From the NCBI GenBank assembly GCA_016888885.1, contig CP069437.1:1550001-1614000 (forward strand): 64,000 bases of DNA, given 5' to 3'. The translations under genes were made by a program, and so were the position numbers. Under the pieces are notes generated by a model. The model searched no databases, was not told the origin of the DNA, and saw nothing but the letters and a program-made list of their open reading frames with translations. This document shows positions 1-7,797 of the stretch, piece after piece (within the stretch, counting starts at the first letter, position 1; each line of letters begins with the position of its first letter). This DNA is from Faucicola sp902506215 (GTDB lineage: Bacteria; Pseudomonadota; Gammaproteobacteria; Pseudomonadales; Moraxellaceae).

Positions 1-379
1 CATGACTTGCCCAGTTTTGGCGTAGCTCTTCAATCATCGCTTTGGTCGAGCAAATTTGCCCAGGGGTACAATAGCCACATTGAAAGGCGTCATGTTCCAA
101 AAACGCTTGTTGAATCGGGTCAAGCGCTTCAGGTGAGCCAATGCCTTCAATGGTTTCGATGCTATCGCCTTCGTGCATGACTGCCAAGGTCAGACAGCTG
201 TTGACCCGCTGACCGTTAATCAGCATGGTACATGCGCCACACTGACCGTGGTCACAGCCTTTTTTGCTGCCTGTCAAGCCAAGATGGTTGCGACAGACAT
301 CTAGCACCGTGGTGCGTACATCTAGATCCGTCAACGTGTGTTGTTGCTGATTGATAGTGAGTGTTAGAGCTTGTGGCAT
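1..379 (-). CDS. 2Fe-2S subunit of a xanthine dehydrogenase/aldehyde oxidase-type molybdenum hydroxylase (partial)
   Basis: The reverse strand reads an N-terminus with a plant-type ferredoxin motif, GCDHGQCGAC near residues 42-51, and then a second cysteine motif CGYCTPGQICS near residue 100. These are the two [2Fe-2S] sites of the small subunit of the XdhA/PaoA/IorA family, which passes electrons from the molybdopterin subunit. The gene runs off the left edge, so its C-terminus and the FAD and Mo subunits are not visible. The ATG at 379 is preceded by a purine-rich GAGAAG. The substrate (aldehyde, isoquinoline, purine) cannot be told from this piece. The family call is firm. Confidence 0.9.
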   Translation of the reverse strand, partial: MPQALTLTINQQQHTLTDLDVRTTVLDVCRNHLGLTGSKKGCDHGQCGACTMLINGQRVNSCLTLAVMHEGDSIETIEGIGSPEALDPIQQAFLEHDAFQCGYCTPGQICSTKAMIEELRQNWASH

Positions 380-1218
380 AAAGTTGCTTCTCGTCTAGTT
401 GTTATGGGTTTATTTTAAGTGTGTTATCTAAGATTAACGCATGTTATCAAACTTATTTCTAAAAATTCGCTACGCCTTGCCTACGCAAGCACGATGGTAA
501 CATTAGAAGGGTATGTTATTTTTGCGTATGTAGCCATCCCGTTTTTTTTGGCAATTTTTTTTGGCAGTTTCTTTTGCTAATTTTTTTTACTAGTTTTTTT
601 GCCAGTCTATTTTGCTAGGTAATTGATTATATTTTTTGAATCAGCTTTTGTATGTTTATTCGTGTAAAGCTCTCAATCAGCAGTATTTAGCTTTTATAAA
701 ATTCTGATGGTGTACTTGGATATTATTGGGCGTGCTGACACTTGGCTATTTTGTAGCAAATAATTCATTAACATGGTATTAACTAGGTAATTTTTTTATC
801 ATTATCGTGACTGAAATTGTGACTGCAGAGTTTTATATACCGTATAGACTATCAACGATTGTCAAACTTTCCCCACTGCTTCGTAGTTTTGTGCGGCTCA
901 TTGCTCACCTTTCTCACCGCTTGCCATGATTTTTTGCCTTTGCCATCGCAAAATACAGCCTGTGTTATCAATTTGAAAGATTGAGGCGATTTTTTGCAAA
1001 AAAGACTGTATTTTTCACAAAAAAAGGGTATTATGCCCCCATAAATTTTGAACGTTATATTGTTAGGTCTTGGGTGCAGTGTCATGGCATTTTGGGGTTT
1101 TGCGGTATAACGTTTTTGTTTTGGTGTCAGTCATCCTGACTGATATTTTATTCACAAGTTCGAGAAAGATAGCCACAAGCAAATTTTCTTAAACCCTTAT
1201 CTGAGATGGTAATCCGAT
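380..1218. other. Long AT-rich spacer between divergent genes
   Basis: About 840 bases separate the iron-sulfur gene from dat. The left half holds T-rich direct repeats, listed separately. The rest is AT-rich and carries the upstream regions of both divergent genes. A 77-codon minus-strand frame at 852-1085 has no ribosome-binding site, no recognisable protein and an unusual composition, so I do not call it. No RNA gene was recognised. Confidence 0.6.
550..625. repeat. Degenerate 13-bp T-rich direct-repeat array
   Basis: Consecutive units read GGCAATTTTTTTT, GGCAGTTTCTTTT, GCTAATTTTTTTT, ACTAGTTTTTTT, GCCAGTCTATTTT and GCTAGGTAATTG. The period of about 13 bases is kept although the units differ. 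The array lies about 600 bases upstream of dat and 170 bases upstream of the iron-sulfur gene. It is one of several arrays of this kind in the window. Confidence 0.75.
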
Positions 1219-2583
1219 ATGAGCGTTCACACCCCTGTACACCCTATTTCTCATGCCACTAACGAATATTACTTAACTCGTCAAAACACGATGGAATCTA
1301 ATGTTCGTAGTTATCCCCGCAAACTACCGCTAGCTATCGCTAAAGCCCAAGGTATTTGGGTCACCGATGTTGAAGGCAATGATTACCTTGATTGCCTAGC
1401 CGGTGCTGGTACATTAGCCTTGGGTCACAATCACCCAGCCGTCAAACAAGCCTTATATGATGTGTTAGAAAGTGGTCTGCCACTGCACACCCTAGATATC
1501 ACTACACCTGTCAAAGATGCATTTACCGAATCCTTGCTGTCTTTTTTCCCAAAAGATTTTGTATTGCAATTTTGCGGTCCGACCGGTGCTGACGGTACAG
1601 AAGCGGCAATTAAATTAGCAAAAACTTATACAGGGCGTGACAACGTTATCGCATTTAGCGGTGGTTATCACGGTATGACCCATGGCGCGCTTGCCATGAC
1701 TGGCAATCTGTCTGCCAAAGAGAAAGTTGGCAATTTGATGCCAGGGGTACAGTTTATGCCCTATCCGCATGAATACCGCTGCCCACTTGGGCTTGGTGGT
1801 GAAGCGGGTGTTGATGCGCTGACTTACTACTTTGAAAACTTTATTGAGGATGTTGAAAGCGGCGTGGTCAAACCTGCAGCGGTCATCCTAGAAGCGATTC
1901 AAGGGGAAGGCGGTGTCGTGCCTGCGCCTAAAAAATGGCTACAAAAAATCCGTGAAGTGACCGCTAAGCATGATATCGTATTGATTTTGGATGAAGTGCA
2001 AGCTGGGTTTGCACGCTCAGGCAAAATGTTTGCTTTCGAACATGCCGACATCGTGCCTGACGTGGTAGTGATGAGTAAAGCGGTCGGGGGTGGTTTGCCC
2101 CTATGCGTACTTGCCATCAACAAAAAATTCGATGCATGGGCGCCAGCCGGTCACACTGGTACTTTCCGTGGTAATCAGCTTGCGATGGCGGCATCGATTC
2201 AAGTATTGGATGAAATCCGCAGCAAAAACTTGGCGGAAAATGCGCGTATCCGTGGTGAATTCTTGCGCGATGAACTCAAAAAAATCGCCAAAGAATTCCC
2301 TTGTATCGGTAACGTGCGCGGCCGCGGCTTGATGACCGGTATTGAGATTGTCGATGAGCGTAAACCTGCTGACCGTATCGGCTCGTATCCTGCTGATATT
2401 GACATGGCGAATGCGATTCAAAGAGCGTGTTTTGACAACAAGTTACTGCTGGAAAAAGGTGGTCGTGGCGGTACAGTAATTCGCTTGCTTTGCCCGATTA
2501 ACATCACTCAAGAAGAATGTGATGCGGTGTTAGAACGCTTTAAAAAGGCAGTGGCTGAAGCCGTGCAAAAAGTACGTGGGTAA
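1219..2583 (+). CDS. dat: L-2,4-diaminobutyrate--2-oxoglutarate aminotransferase
   Basis: This PLP enzyme makes L-2,4-diaminobutyrate from aspartate semialdehyde and glutamate, the first step to 1,3-diaminopropane. The 454-residue protein matches the Acinetobacter Dat pattern closely: N-terminal NEYYLTRQNTMESNVRSYPR, the class III aminotransferase core with FCGPTGADGTEAAIKLA, the LILDEVQAGFARSG cofactor motif and the Schiff-base lysine K287 in MSKAVGGG. The start fits the family length. ddc, the next enzyme, lies downstream but is separated from dat by an unrelated gene at 2667, which is unusual because dat and ddc are normally adjacent. Confidence 0.96.
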   Translation: MSVHTPVHPISHATNEYYLTRQNTMESNVRSYPRKLPLAIAKAQGIWVTDVEGNDYLDCLAGAGTLALGHNHPAVKQALYDVLESGLPLHTLDITTPVKDAFTESLLSFFPKDFVLQFCGPTGADGTEAAIKLAKTYTGRDNVIAFSGGYHGMTHGALAMTGNLSAKEKVGNLMPGVQFMPYPHEYRCPLGLGGEAGVDALTYYFENFIEDVESGVVKPAAVILEAIQGEGGVVPAPKKWLQKIREVTAKHDIVLILDEVQAGFARSGKMFAFEHADIVPDVVVMSKAVGGGLPLCVLAINKKFDAWAPAGHTGTFRGNQLAMAASIQVLDEIRSKNLAENARIRGEFLRDELKKIAKEFPCIGNVRGRGLMTGIEIVDERKPADRIGSYPADIDMANAIQRACFDNKLLLEKGGRGGTVIRLLCPINITQEECDAVLERFKKAVAEAVQKVRG

Positions 2584-2666
2584 TTAATTATTGCCTATTA
2601 AGACGGTAAAGTTACTGACGTGGCTTTGCCGTTTTTATTATCTGTTTATTTCATTTTGAGTAAAAT

Positions 2667-3236
2667 ATGGAAACCAATATTGCCAAGACCGAACGCCTGA
2701 TTCGAGAAATCAATCGGATTCATGGTGAGTATTCGCAAGATTATTTCGAAACAGGCAAGGTACCAAAAATCAATCTAACACATACGCTCAAAACCGTTCC
2801 TATTGAGCCTATCTTGTCATATCGGCTTAATTTGCATGAAGCGATCAATGATTATTTGGCATTTGCCGATACCCAAAATATCGATTTTTTTTACCGTGTT
2901 AAAACGACTGAAAGTATCTATGACAAAGTCAATCGCTATTTGGCACGAGAAAACCAATACCCAGTCAATAATATCTTAAATGATATTTTTGGTGCTCGGG
3001 TAATTTTGCCATCGGCTGATGTGACAAACATTATGGAAAAACTGGATGATTGGAAAACAGATTACAGTCTAAAAAATTGGTATTTACGTGATATCGACGG
3101 GTATATCGGTGTGCATGTGTATTTTAAAAATGCAAGCAATTTTTATTATCCGTGGGAATTGCAAATTTGGGATAAAAACGATGCCAAAGCCAATATTGTA
3201 AATCATCAGCTGTATAAGCGTAATTTTGTAAAATAA
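2667..3236 (+). CDS. Small standalone RelA/SpoT-like nucleotidyltransferase domain protein
   Basis: The 189-residue protein has motifs in the order seen in the (p)ppGpp synthetase fold: RVKTTESIYDKV near residue 79 (compare RxKxxxSIxxK), NDIFGARVIL near 108 (D..G.R), GYIGVHVYFKN near 146 (compare GYxSxH) and ELQIW near 167 (compare EIQIR). The Ser in GYxSxH is Gly and the Arg after EIQI is Trp, so activity is uncertain. No HD hydrolase, TGS or ACT domain is present. It sits between dat and ddc, with 83 bases before it and 77 bases after it. Its base composition looks more AT-rich than its neighbours, which suggests separate origin. It could be a small alarmone synthetase, a toxic synthetase or an inactive relative. 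Confidence 0.65.
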   Translation: METNIAKTERLIREINRIHGEYSQDYFETGKVPKINLTHTLKTVPIEPILSYRLNLHEAINDYLAFADTQNIDFFYRVKTTESIYDKVNRYLARENQYPVNNILNDIFGARVILPSADVTNIMEKLDDWKTDYSLKNWYLRDIDGYIGVHVYFKNASNFYYPWELQIWDKNDAKANIVNHQLYKRNFVK

Positions 3237-3302
3237 ATTAACCATTTGCTCGTATCACTCTGTTTAACGACAATTTATAGTTAACTCACTCTTAAAGAAT
3301 GC

Positions 3303-3307
3303 AAGGA
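3303..3307 (+). promoter_or_regulatory. Ribosome-binding site deciding the ddc start
   Basis: AAGGA lies six bases before the ATG at 3314. An earlier in-frame ATG at 3299 would place this Shine-Dalgarno sequence inside the coding region, so 3314 is preferred. Confidence 0.75.
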
Positions 3308-3313
3308 CTTACC

Positions 3314-4873
3314 ATGTCAAACTTATCACAGCACCGCCAAGCGTTATTTTGTAATGACAGCCAATCCATTGCCGATTACCAAAAAAACATGAACACCGCC
3401 GTGCAAGCTGTCACCGACTGGCTCAAAAACGACAAAATGTACACCGGCGGTAGTATCAAACAGCTGCGCGCTGAGATTGCCTTTCAACCTTCTAAAGAAG
3501 GTTTAGGCTTGGAAGACGCATTAAAACGGTCGATTGAGTTATTTTTGAATAAAAGCTTAAAAGTGCATCACCCACATTCGCTCGCTCACTTGCACTGCCC
3601 AACGATGGTGACCAGTCAAATCGCCGAAGTGCTGATTAATGCCACCAACCAATCGATGGACTCTTGGGATCAAAGCCCAGCAGGGTCACTGATGGAAGTG
3701 CAACTGATTGATTGGCTACGTCAAAAAGTCGGTTTTGGTAGTGGACAAGCGGGCGTATTCACCTCAGGTGGTACCCAATCCAACTTGATGGGCGTGTTAC
3801 TCGCCCGTGATTGGTGTATCGCCAACAACTATAAAAATGACGATGGGTCAGAATGGTTGGTACAGCGTGACGGTATCCCAGCCGATGCCATGCAAAAAGT
3901 GAAAGTTATCTGCTCAGAAAACGCGCATTTTAGCGTGCAAAAAAACATGGCAATGATGGGCATGGGTTTTCAATCGGTGGTCACTGTGCCAGTCAATGAC
4001 CAAGCGCAGATGGATGTTGCCGCACTTGAACACACCATGGCGCAACTGAAGGCCGAAGGCAAAATCATCGCCTGTGTGGTCGCTACCGCAGGCACCACCG
4101 ACGCGGGCGCGATTGACCCAATCCCTGCGATTCGTAAGCTTACTCATGAGTACGGTGCATGGCTTCATATTGATGCCGCTTGGGGCGGTGCGCTGATTTT
4201 ATCGAATAACTACCGCGATAAACTTGCAGGCATTGAGCAAGCCGACTCTATCACCCTCGACTTCCATAAACATTACTTCCAAAGCATCTCTTGCGGGGCA
4301 TTTTTGCTCAAAGATGAAGCTAACTATCGCTTTATGCATTACGAAGCTGAGTATTTAAACTCTGCGTATGATGAAGAACATGGCGTACCCAACCTAGTTT
4401 CTAAGTCGCTACAAACCACACGCCGTTTTGATGCGCTAAAATTATGGCTGACGGTGGAAGCCTTGGGCGAAGAATTATACGGCTCGATGATTGACCATGG
4501 CGTTGATTTGACCCGTGAAGTCGCTGATTACATCAAAGCCACTGATGGGCTTGAATTGTTGGTAGAGCCACAGTTTGCCTCCGTGCTATTTCGCGTGGTA
4601 CCCAAAGACTACCCGGTTGAGTTAATTGATAGCTTGAACCAAAATGTCGCCGATGAACTATTTGCCAAAGGTGAAGCCAATATCGGCGTGACGCGCGTCA
4701 GTTACCAAAAGCAAGGGGATGCTCACCAAGATGTGCAATCGCTTAAAATGACTACGTTAAGCCCCATCGCCACGCTTGACAATGTCAAAGCATTATTGGC
4801 GCAAGTGTTGGCACAAGCTGATGACATCAAAGACCGTATTATCACAGGGGATTATCAGCCTGCGATTGATTGA
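3314..4873 (+). CDS. ddc: L-2,4-diaminobutyrate decarboxylase
   Basis: This group II PLP decarboxylase turns 2,4-diaminobutyrate into 1,3-diaminopropane, completing the pathway begun by dat. The 519-residue protein shows VFTSGGTQSNLMGVLLAR, HIDAAWGGALILS and the cofactor lysine at about K319 in TLDFHKHYFQ. Length and motifs fit Acinetobacter Ddc. I chose the start at 3314 because AAGGA lies just upstream of it. A strong hairpin terminator follows directly. 1,3-Diaminopropane is the characteristic polyamine of Acinetobacter and its relatives. Confidence 0.95.
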   Translation: MSNLSQHRQALFCNDSQSIADYQKNMNTAVQAVTDWLKNDKMYTGGSIKQLRAEIAFQPSKEGLGLEDALKRSIELFLNKSLKVHHPHSLAHLHCPTMVTSQIAEVLINATNQSMDSWDQSPAGSLMEVQLIDWLRQKVGFGSGQAGVFTSGGTQSNLMGVLLARDWCIANNYKNDDGSEWLVQRDGIPADAMQKVKVICSENAHFSVQKNMAMMGMGFQSVVTVPVNDQAQMDVAALEHTMAQLKAEGKIIACVVATAGTTDAGAIDPIPAIRKLTHEYGAWLHIDAAWGGALILSNNYRDKLAGIEQADSITLDFHKHYFQSISCGAFLLKDEANYRFMHYEAEYLNSAYDEEHGVPNLVSKSLQTTRRFDALKLWLTVEALGEELYGSMIDHGVDLTREVADYIKATDGLELLVEPQFASVLFRVVPKDYPVELIDSLNQNVADELFAKGEANIGVTRVSYQKQGDAHQDVQSLKMTTLSPIATLDNVKALLAQVLAQADDIKDRIITGDYQPAID

Positions 4874-4882
4874 TAAGCACAA

Positions 4883-4914
4883 AAAAACCGATTCCTTGGC
4901 GAATCGGTTTTTTT
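4883..4914. terminator. Bidirectional intrinsic terminator between ddc and sdaA
   Basis: AAACCGATTC and GAATCGGTTT form a 10-bp stem with a 6-base loop. It is flanked by an A-run on the left and a T-run on the right, so it can end transcription of both convergent genes. Confidence 0.92.
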
Positions 4915-4923
4915 ATTGTAGCA

Positions 4924-6369
4924 CTAACACTGACTGTAATTGACCGTCACATCCAGCGTCGGAATCAGATTTGACTGGGCGGCAAAATCTTCATCTAGGA
5001 CATTGATAGCAAGCCCGCCCATTGCGGTTTCTTTATATTTTGACATCATATCTCTGCCTGTCTCTTTCATGGTTTTGATGGCTTTATCAAGCGATACCAC
5101 ATGCTGCCCATTGCCTTTAAGCGCAAGCCTTGAGGCATTAATCGCTTTTACTGCCGCCATGGCATTGCGTTCAATACAAGGTACTTGCACCAACCCTGCA
5201 ATCGGGTCACACGTCATGCCAAGGTGATGTTCGATGCCAATTTCGGCAGCATTGGCACATTGCGCAGGACTACCACCAAGCACATAGGTTAACCCTGCCG
5301 CCGCCATCGCACACGCCGACCCGACTTCCCCTTGACAGCCCACTTCTGCGCCTGAGATGCTGGCATTTTCTTTGATAATGATGCCAATCGCCGCAGCGGT
5401 TAGCAGAAAATCATGCAAACCTTGCAGCGTATAACTTGGACAAAAATCTCGATAATAATGCATAACCGCAGGTATCACGCCTGCCGCACCATTGGTGGGT
5501 GCTGTCACCACACGTCCGCCACTGGCGTTTTCTTCATTCACTGCCAAGGCATACAGATTCACCCAATCCATCACGGCAAGGGCGTCATTAAACGCTTTTC
5601 GGCTATCGGCAGCGGATAACTGCTGATAAATCGCCTTGGCGCGGCGCTGTACTTGTAAGCCCCCTGGCAAAATACCATCGTGGCGACAACCATCATTGAC
5701 ACAGTCTTGCATGACTTGCCAAATGTCGTTAAGTCCACCCAGCAGCTCATCTTCACTCAAGTTAGCCAGTTCGTTGGCTCGCACGACCTGAGCGATTGAC
5801 AGCTGAGTGTGTTGGCAAATTTGTAATAATTCTTTGGCGTTGTTAAACGGATAAGGTACTGGTTTTTTGACGCTTTCAATCACCGGTTCTTTTGCTTGGG
5901 CTTCTTGCTCGGTCTGCACAAACCCGCCGCCGATTGAATAATACGTATTTTGGTAAACAATTTCATTGCCTGTAAAAGCAGTGATAGTTAGGGCATTGGG
6001 ATGATGGGGCAGCGATACCCTACCATTTAGGATTAAATCCTTGTCAGCAACAAAGTTAATCTCATGCTGCTGATTTAGACACAGCGTGTTTTGCGCTTGG
6101 ATATCGGCAATTTTTTGTGAAATAGCGGCGACATCCGTCGTCTGTGGTTGCTCTCCCATCAAACCTAGCATCACCGCTATATCACTACCGTGCCCTTTAC
6201 CGGTCGCACCGAGCGAACCAAACAGCTCGGCTTGCACCCTGTCCACCTGCGTCAGTAGCTGCTGCTGTGATAATGCGCTAACGAACAGATTCGCCGCTTT
6301 CATCGGTCCGACCGTATGCGAACTTGAAGGTCCAATCCCAATTTTAAATAAATCAAAAATACTGATCAC
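4924..6369 (-). CDS. sdaA: L-serine ammonia-lyase (L-serine deaminase), single-chain type
   Basis: The enzyme deaminates L-serine to pyruvate and ammonia using a [4Fe-4S] cluster. The N-terminal FDLFKIGIGPSSSHTVGPM marks the beta domain. The alpha domain has GAEVGCQGEVGSACAMAA, and CDPIAGLVQVPCIERNAM supplies further cluster cysteines. At 481 residues it is full length. The start codon is GTG, preceded by AGGA at a good distance. A heptanucleotide repeat array lies about 110 bases upstream of the start, between this gene and the exporter operon. Confidence 0.95.
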   Translation of the reverse strand: MISIFDLFKIGIGPSSSHTVGPMKAANLFVSALSQQQLLTQVDRVQAELFGSLGATGKGHGSDIAVMLGLMGEQPQTTDVAAISQKIADIQAQNTLCLNQQHEINFVADKDLILNGRVSLPHHPNALTITAFTGNEIVYQNTYYSIGGGFVQTEQEAQAKEPVIESVKKPVPYPFNNAKELLQICQHTQLSIAQVVRANELANLSEDELLGGLNDIWQVMQDCVNDGCRHDGILPGGLQVQRRAKAIYQQLSAADSRKAFNDALAVMDWVNLYALAVNEENASGGRVVTAPTNGAAGVIPAVMHYYRDFCPSYTLQGLHDFLLTAAAIGIIIKENASISGAEVGCQGEVGSACAMAAAGLTYVLGGSPAQCANAAEIGIEHHLGMTCDPIAGLVQVPCIERNAMAAVKAINASRLALKGNGQHVVSLDKAIKTMKETGRDMMSKYKETAMGGLAINVLDEDFAAQSNLIPTLDVTVNYSQC

Positions 6370-6406
6370 TGATAAATCCTATATGCCAATCAGTTGAAAA
6401 ATTCAA

Positions 6407-6610
6407 TTATGTTGTGTTCATTGTGTTAGATAACCACGGATTGCCCATCTGTGTCAATGTGCTATCGAAAAGTTTATCAAATGATAGATGATGGATGATA
6501 GATGATAGATGATAGATGATGGATGATGGACACTTGCTACACGCATCGCAACTTTGGCAAGTAACCACCTGTGTAACCGCATGAGGAAGAAAATAACCGT
6601 TGGCAAGCAT
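6407..6610 (-). CDS. Possible 67-codon ORF spanning a heptanucleotide repeat
   Basis: An ATG at 6610 overlaps the stop of the exporter permease (TAATG), and the frame runs 67 codons through the 7-bp repeat array. It has a cysteine cluster (CQSCDACSKC). No Shine-Dalgarno sequence and no family are recognised, so it may be chance. If translated, adding or losing one 7-bp unit would change the reading frame. Confidence 0.2.
   Translation of the reverse strand: MLANGYFLPHAVTQVVTCQSCDACSKCPSSIIYHLSSIIHHLSFDKLFDSTLTQMGNPWLSNTMNTT
6481..6529. repeat. Heptanucleotide tandem repeat, seven units of ATGATRG
   Basis: Seven uninterrupted 7-bp units occur, four ATGATAG and three ATGATGG. A simple repeat of this unit length can gain or lose copies during replication. 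It lies in the spacer upstream of sdaA, downstream of the permease gene and inside a doubtful small ORF. Confidence 0.95.
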
Positions 6611-7797
6611 TAATCTGCTAACGATTCACTTTCTTTACTCGCTAATAAAAGTAGTAGCAATAAACACACCAAGAAAATCATCATGAGTGCCAGAAGATAC
6701 ACGTTGACATACGCCAGTGGCACGCCCATTTGGTTCAGCATCACAGAGGCATTCATCCCAGAGGTGCTAGGCAACACCCAGCGCAAATACTGCAGTGGCT
6801 CAGGCAGCATTTGATACGGCCATGAAATCCCTGAGACAAACAGCATCGGCATTGAACTTGCGACCAAGATTTGCATCGCCCGTTCTCGCGCCCCAAACCA
6901 CACCCCAAGTAGACAGCCCAGTGCCGTTACCGCGGGGAAAAACAGGGCAAGCAGTACCAGTGAACCCGTCAGATTTTGGTTACGGATATAATCATTGTTG
7001 GAAAATACCCAGCCATAATAAAAACAGCCGAGCACAAAACCAAAACACGCTAAGCCCAATATTCGCGCAAGCCACGTTTTCATCGAAGCGCGGTGCATGT
7101 CTTGCTCTGCCCAAGTACCCACTAGCATTGCCGTGCCCATCAAAAACATCTGCTGCAGAATCAATATCGCAACCGCAGGGACAATGTAGCTGCCATAGCC
7201 TTCGGTACGGTTGTATAACGGATTAATCGTCAGCGCAACCGGGGAAATATTGTTTTTGGCAACCGTGATATCTTGCCCGATGGCGACATTTTTTTGTACT
7301 TTCGCCCCGGCGGATACGGTGCCGATGACTTCTAAAAACCCCGTTTGTACTTGTTTATTGAGCAAAAAATAGTTACCGTTGGCAAGGATACTCACCTTGG
7401 CAGGTTGTCCTGTGGTCACTTTTTGATACAGTCCCGAGGGTATCACCATGTAGCCTGCAATCTTGCCTTGCCACATCAGCTGCTTGGCACTGTTTTCATC
7501 GTTTACAATGGTGCTTTGGATGCGTGGATTGGCTTGGGCGTAGCTGATAATGGTCTGCGATAAACTTGAATGATCATAATCCACCACTGCCACAGGGACA
7601 TGACGCACCACTTCTTTTGAATACGGCCACGGATAAAAAAAGCCATAAATAATCGGGGCAATCAGTAGCATACTGAGCACCCCTTTGTCTTGAAACACGC
7701 TGCGCCATACATGCAAAACTTGCAGCAAAAAACCGCGCTCCCAAATGTTTGGGGCTTTGCTTACGTCGACTTTGCTGGGTGTGGTCTGGGTGGGCAT
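6610..7797 (-). CDS. ABC-2 type permease, second of the exporter operon (YbhR/YhhJ-like)
   Basis: The protein of about 395 residues has one N-terminal membrane segment (VLSMLLIAPIIYGFFYPW), a large periplasmic domain and a cluster of five or six C-terminal membrane helices, the plan of the ABC2_membrane_3 family. I place the start at the ATG at 7797, which overlaps the stop of the preceding permease gene (TGATG) and has a G-rich site upstream. A start 15 bases earlier is possible. No Walker motifs are present. It probably forms the transmembrane channel with the permease encoded upstream. Confidence 0.87.
   Translation of the reverse strand: MPTQTTPSKVDVSKAPNIWERGFLLQVLHVWRSVFQDKGVLSMLLIAPIIYGFFYPWPYSKEVVRHVPVAVVDYDHSSLSQTIISYAQANPRIQSTIVNDENSAKQLMWQGKIAGYMVIPSGLYQKVTTGQPAKVSILANGNYFLLNKQVQTGFLEVIGTVSAGAKVQKNVAIGQDITVAKNNISPVALTINPLYNRTEGYGSYIVPAVAILILQQMFLMGTAMLVGTWAEQDMHRASMKTWLARILGLACFGFVLGCFYYGWVFSNNDYIRNQNLTGSLVLLALFFPAVTALGCLLGVWFGARERAMQILVASSMPMLFVSGISWPYQMLPEPLQYLRWVLPSTSGMNASVMLNQMGVPLAYVNVYLLALMMIFLVCLLLLLLLASKESESLAD

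Noticed and set aside
852..1085. 77-codon minus-strand ORF upstream of dat
   Set aside because: No ribosome-binding site, unusual composition, no recognised family, and it covers the probable dat promoter region.
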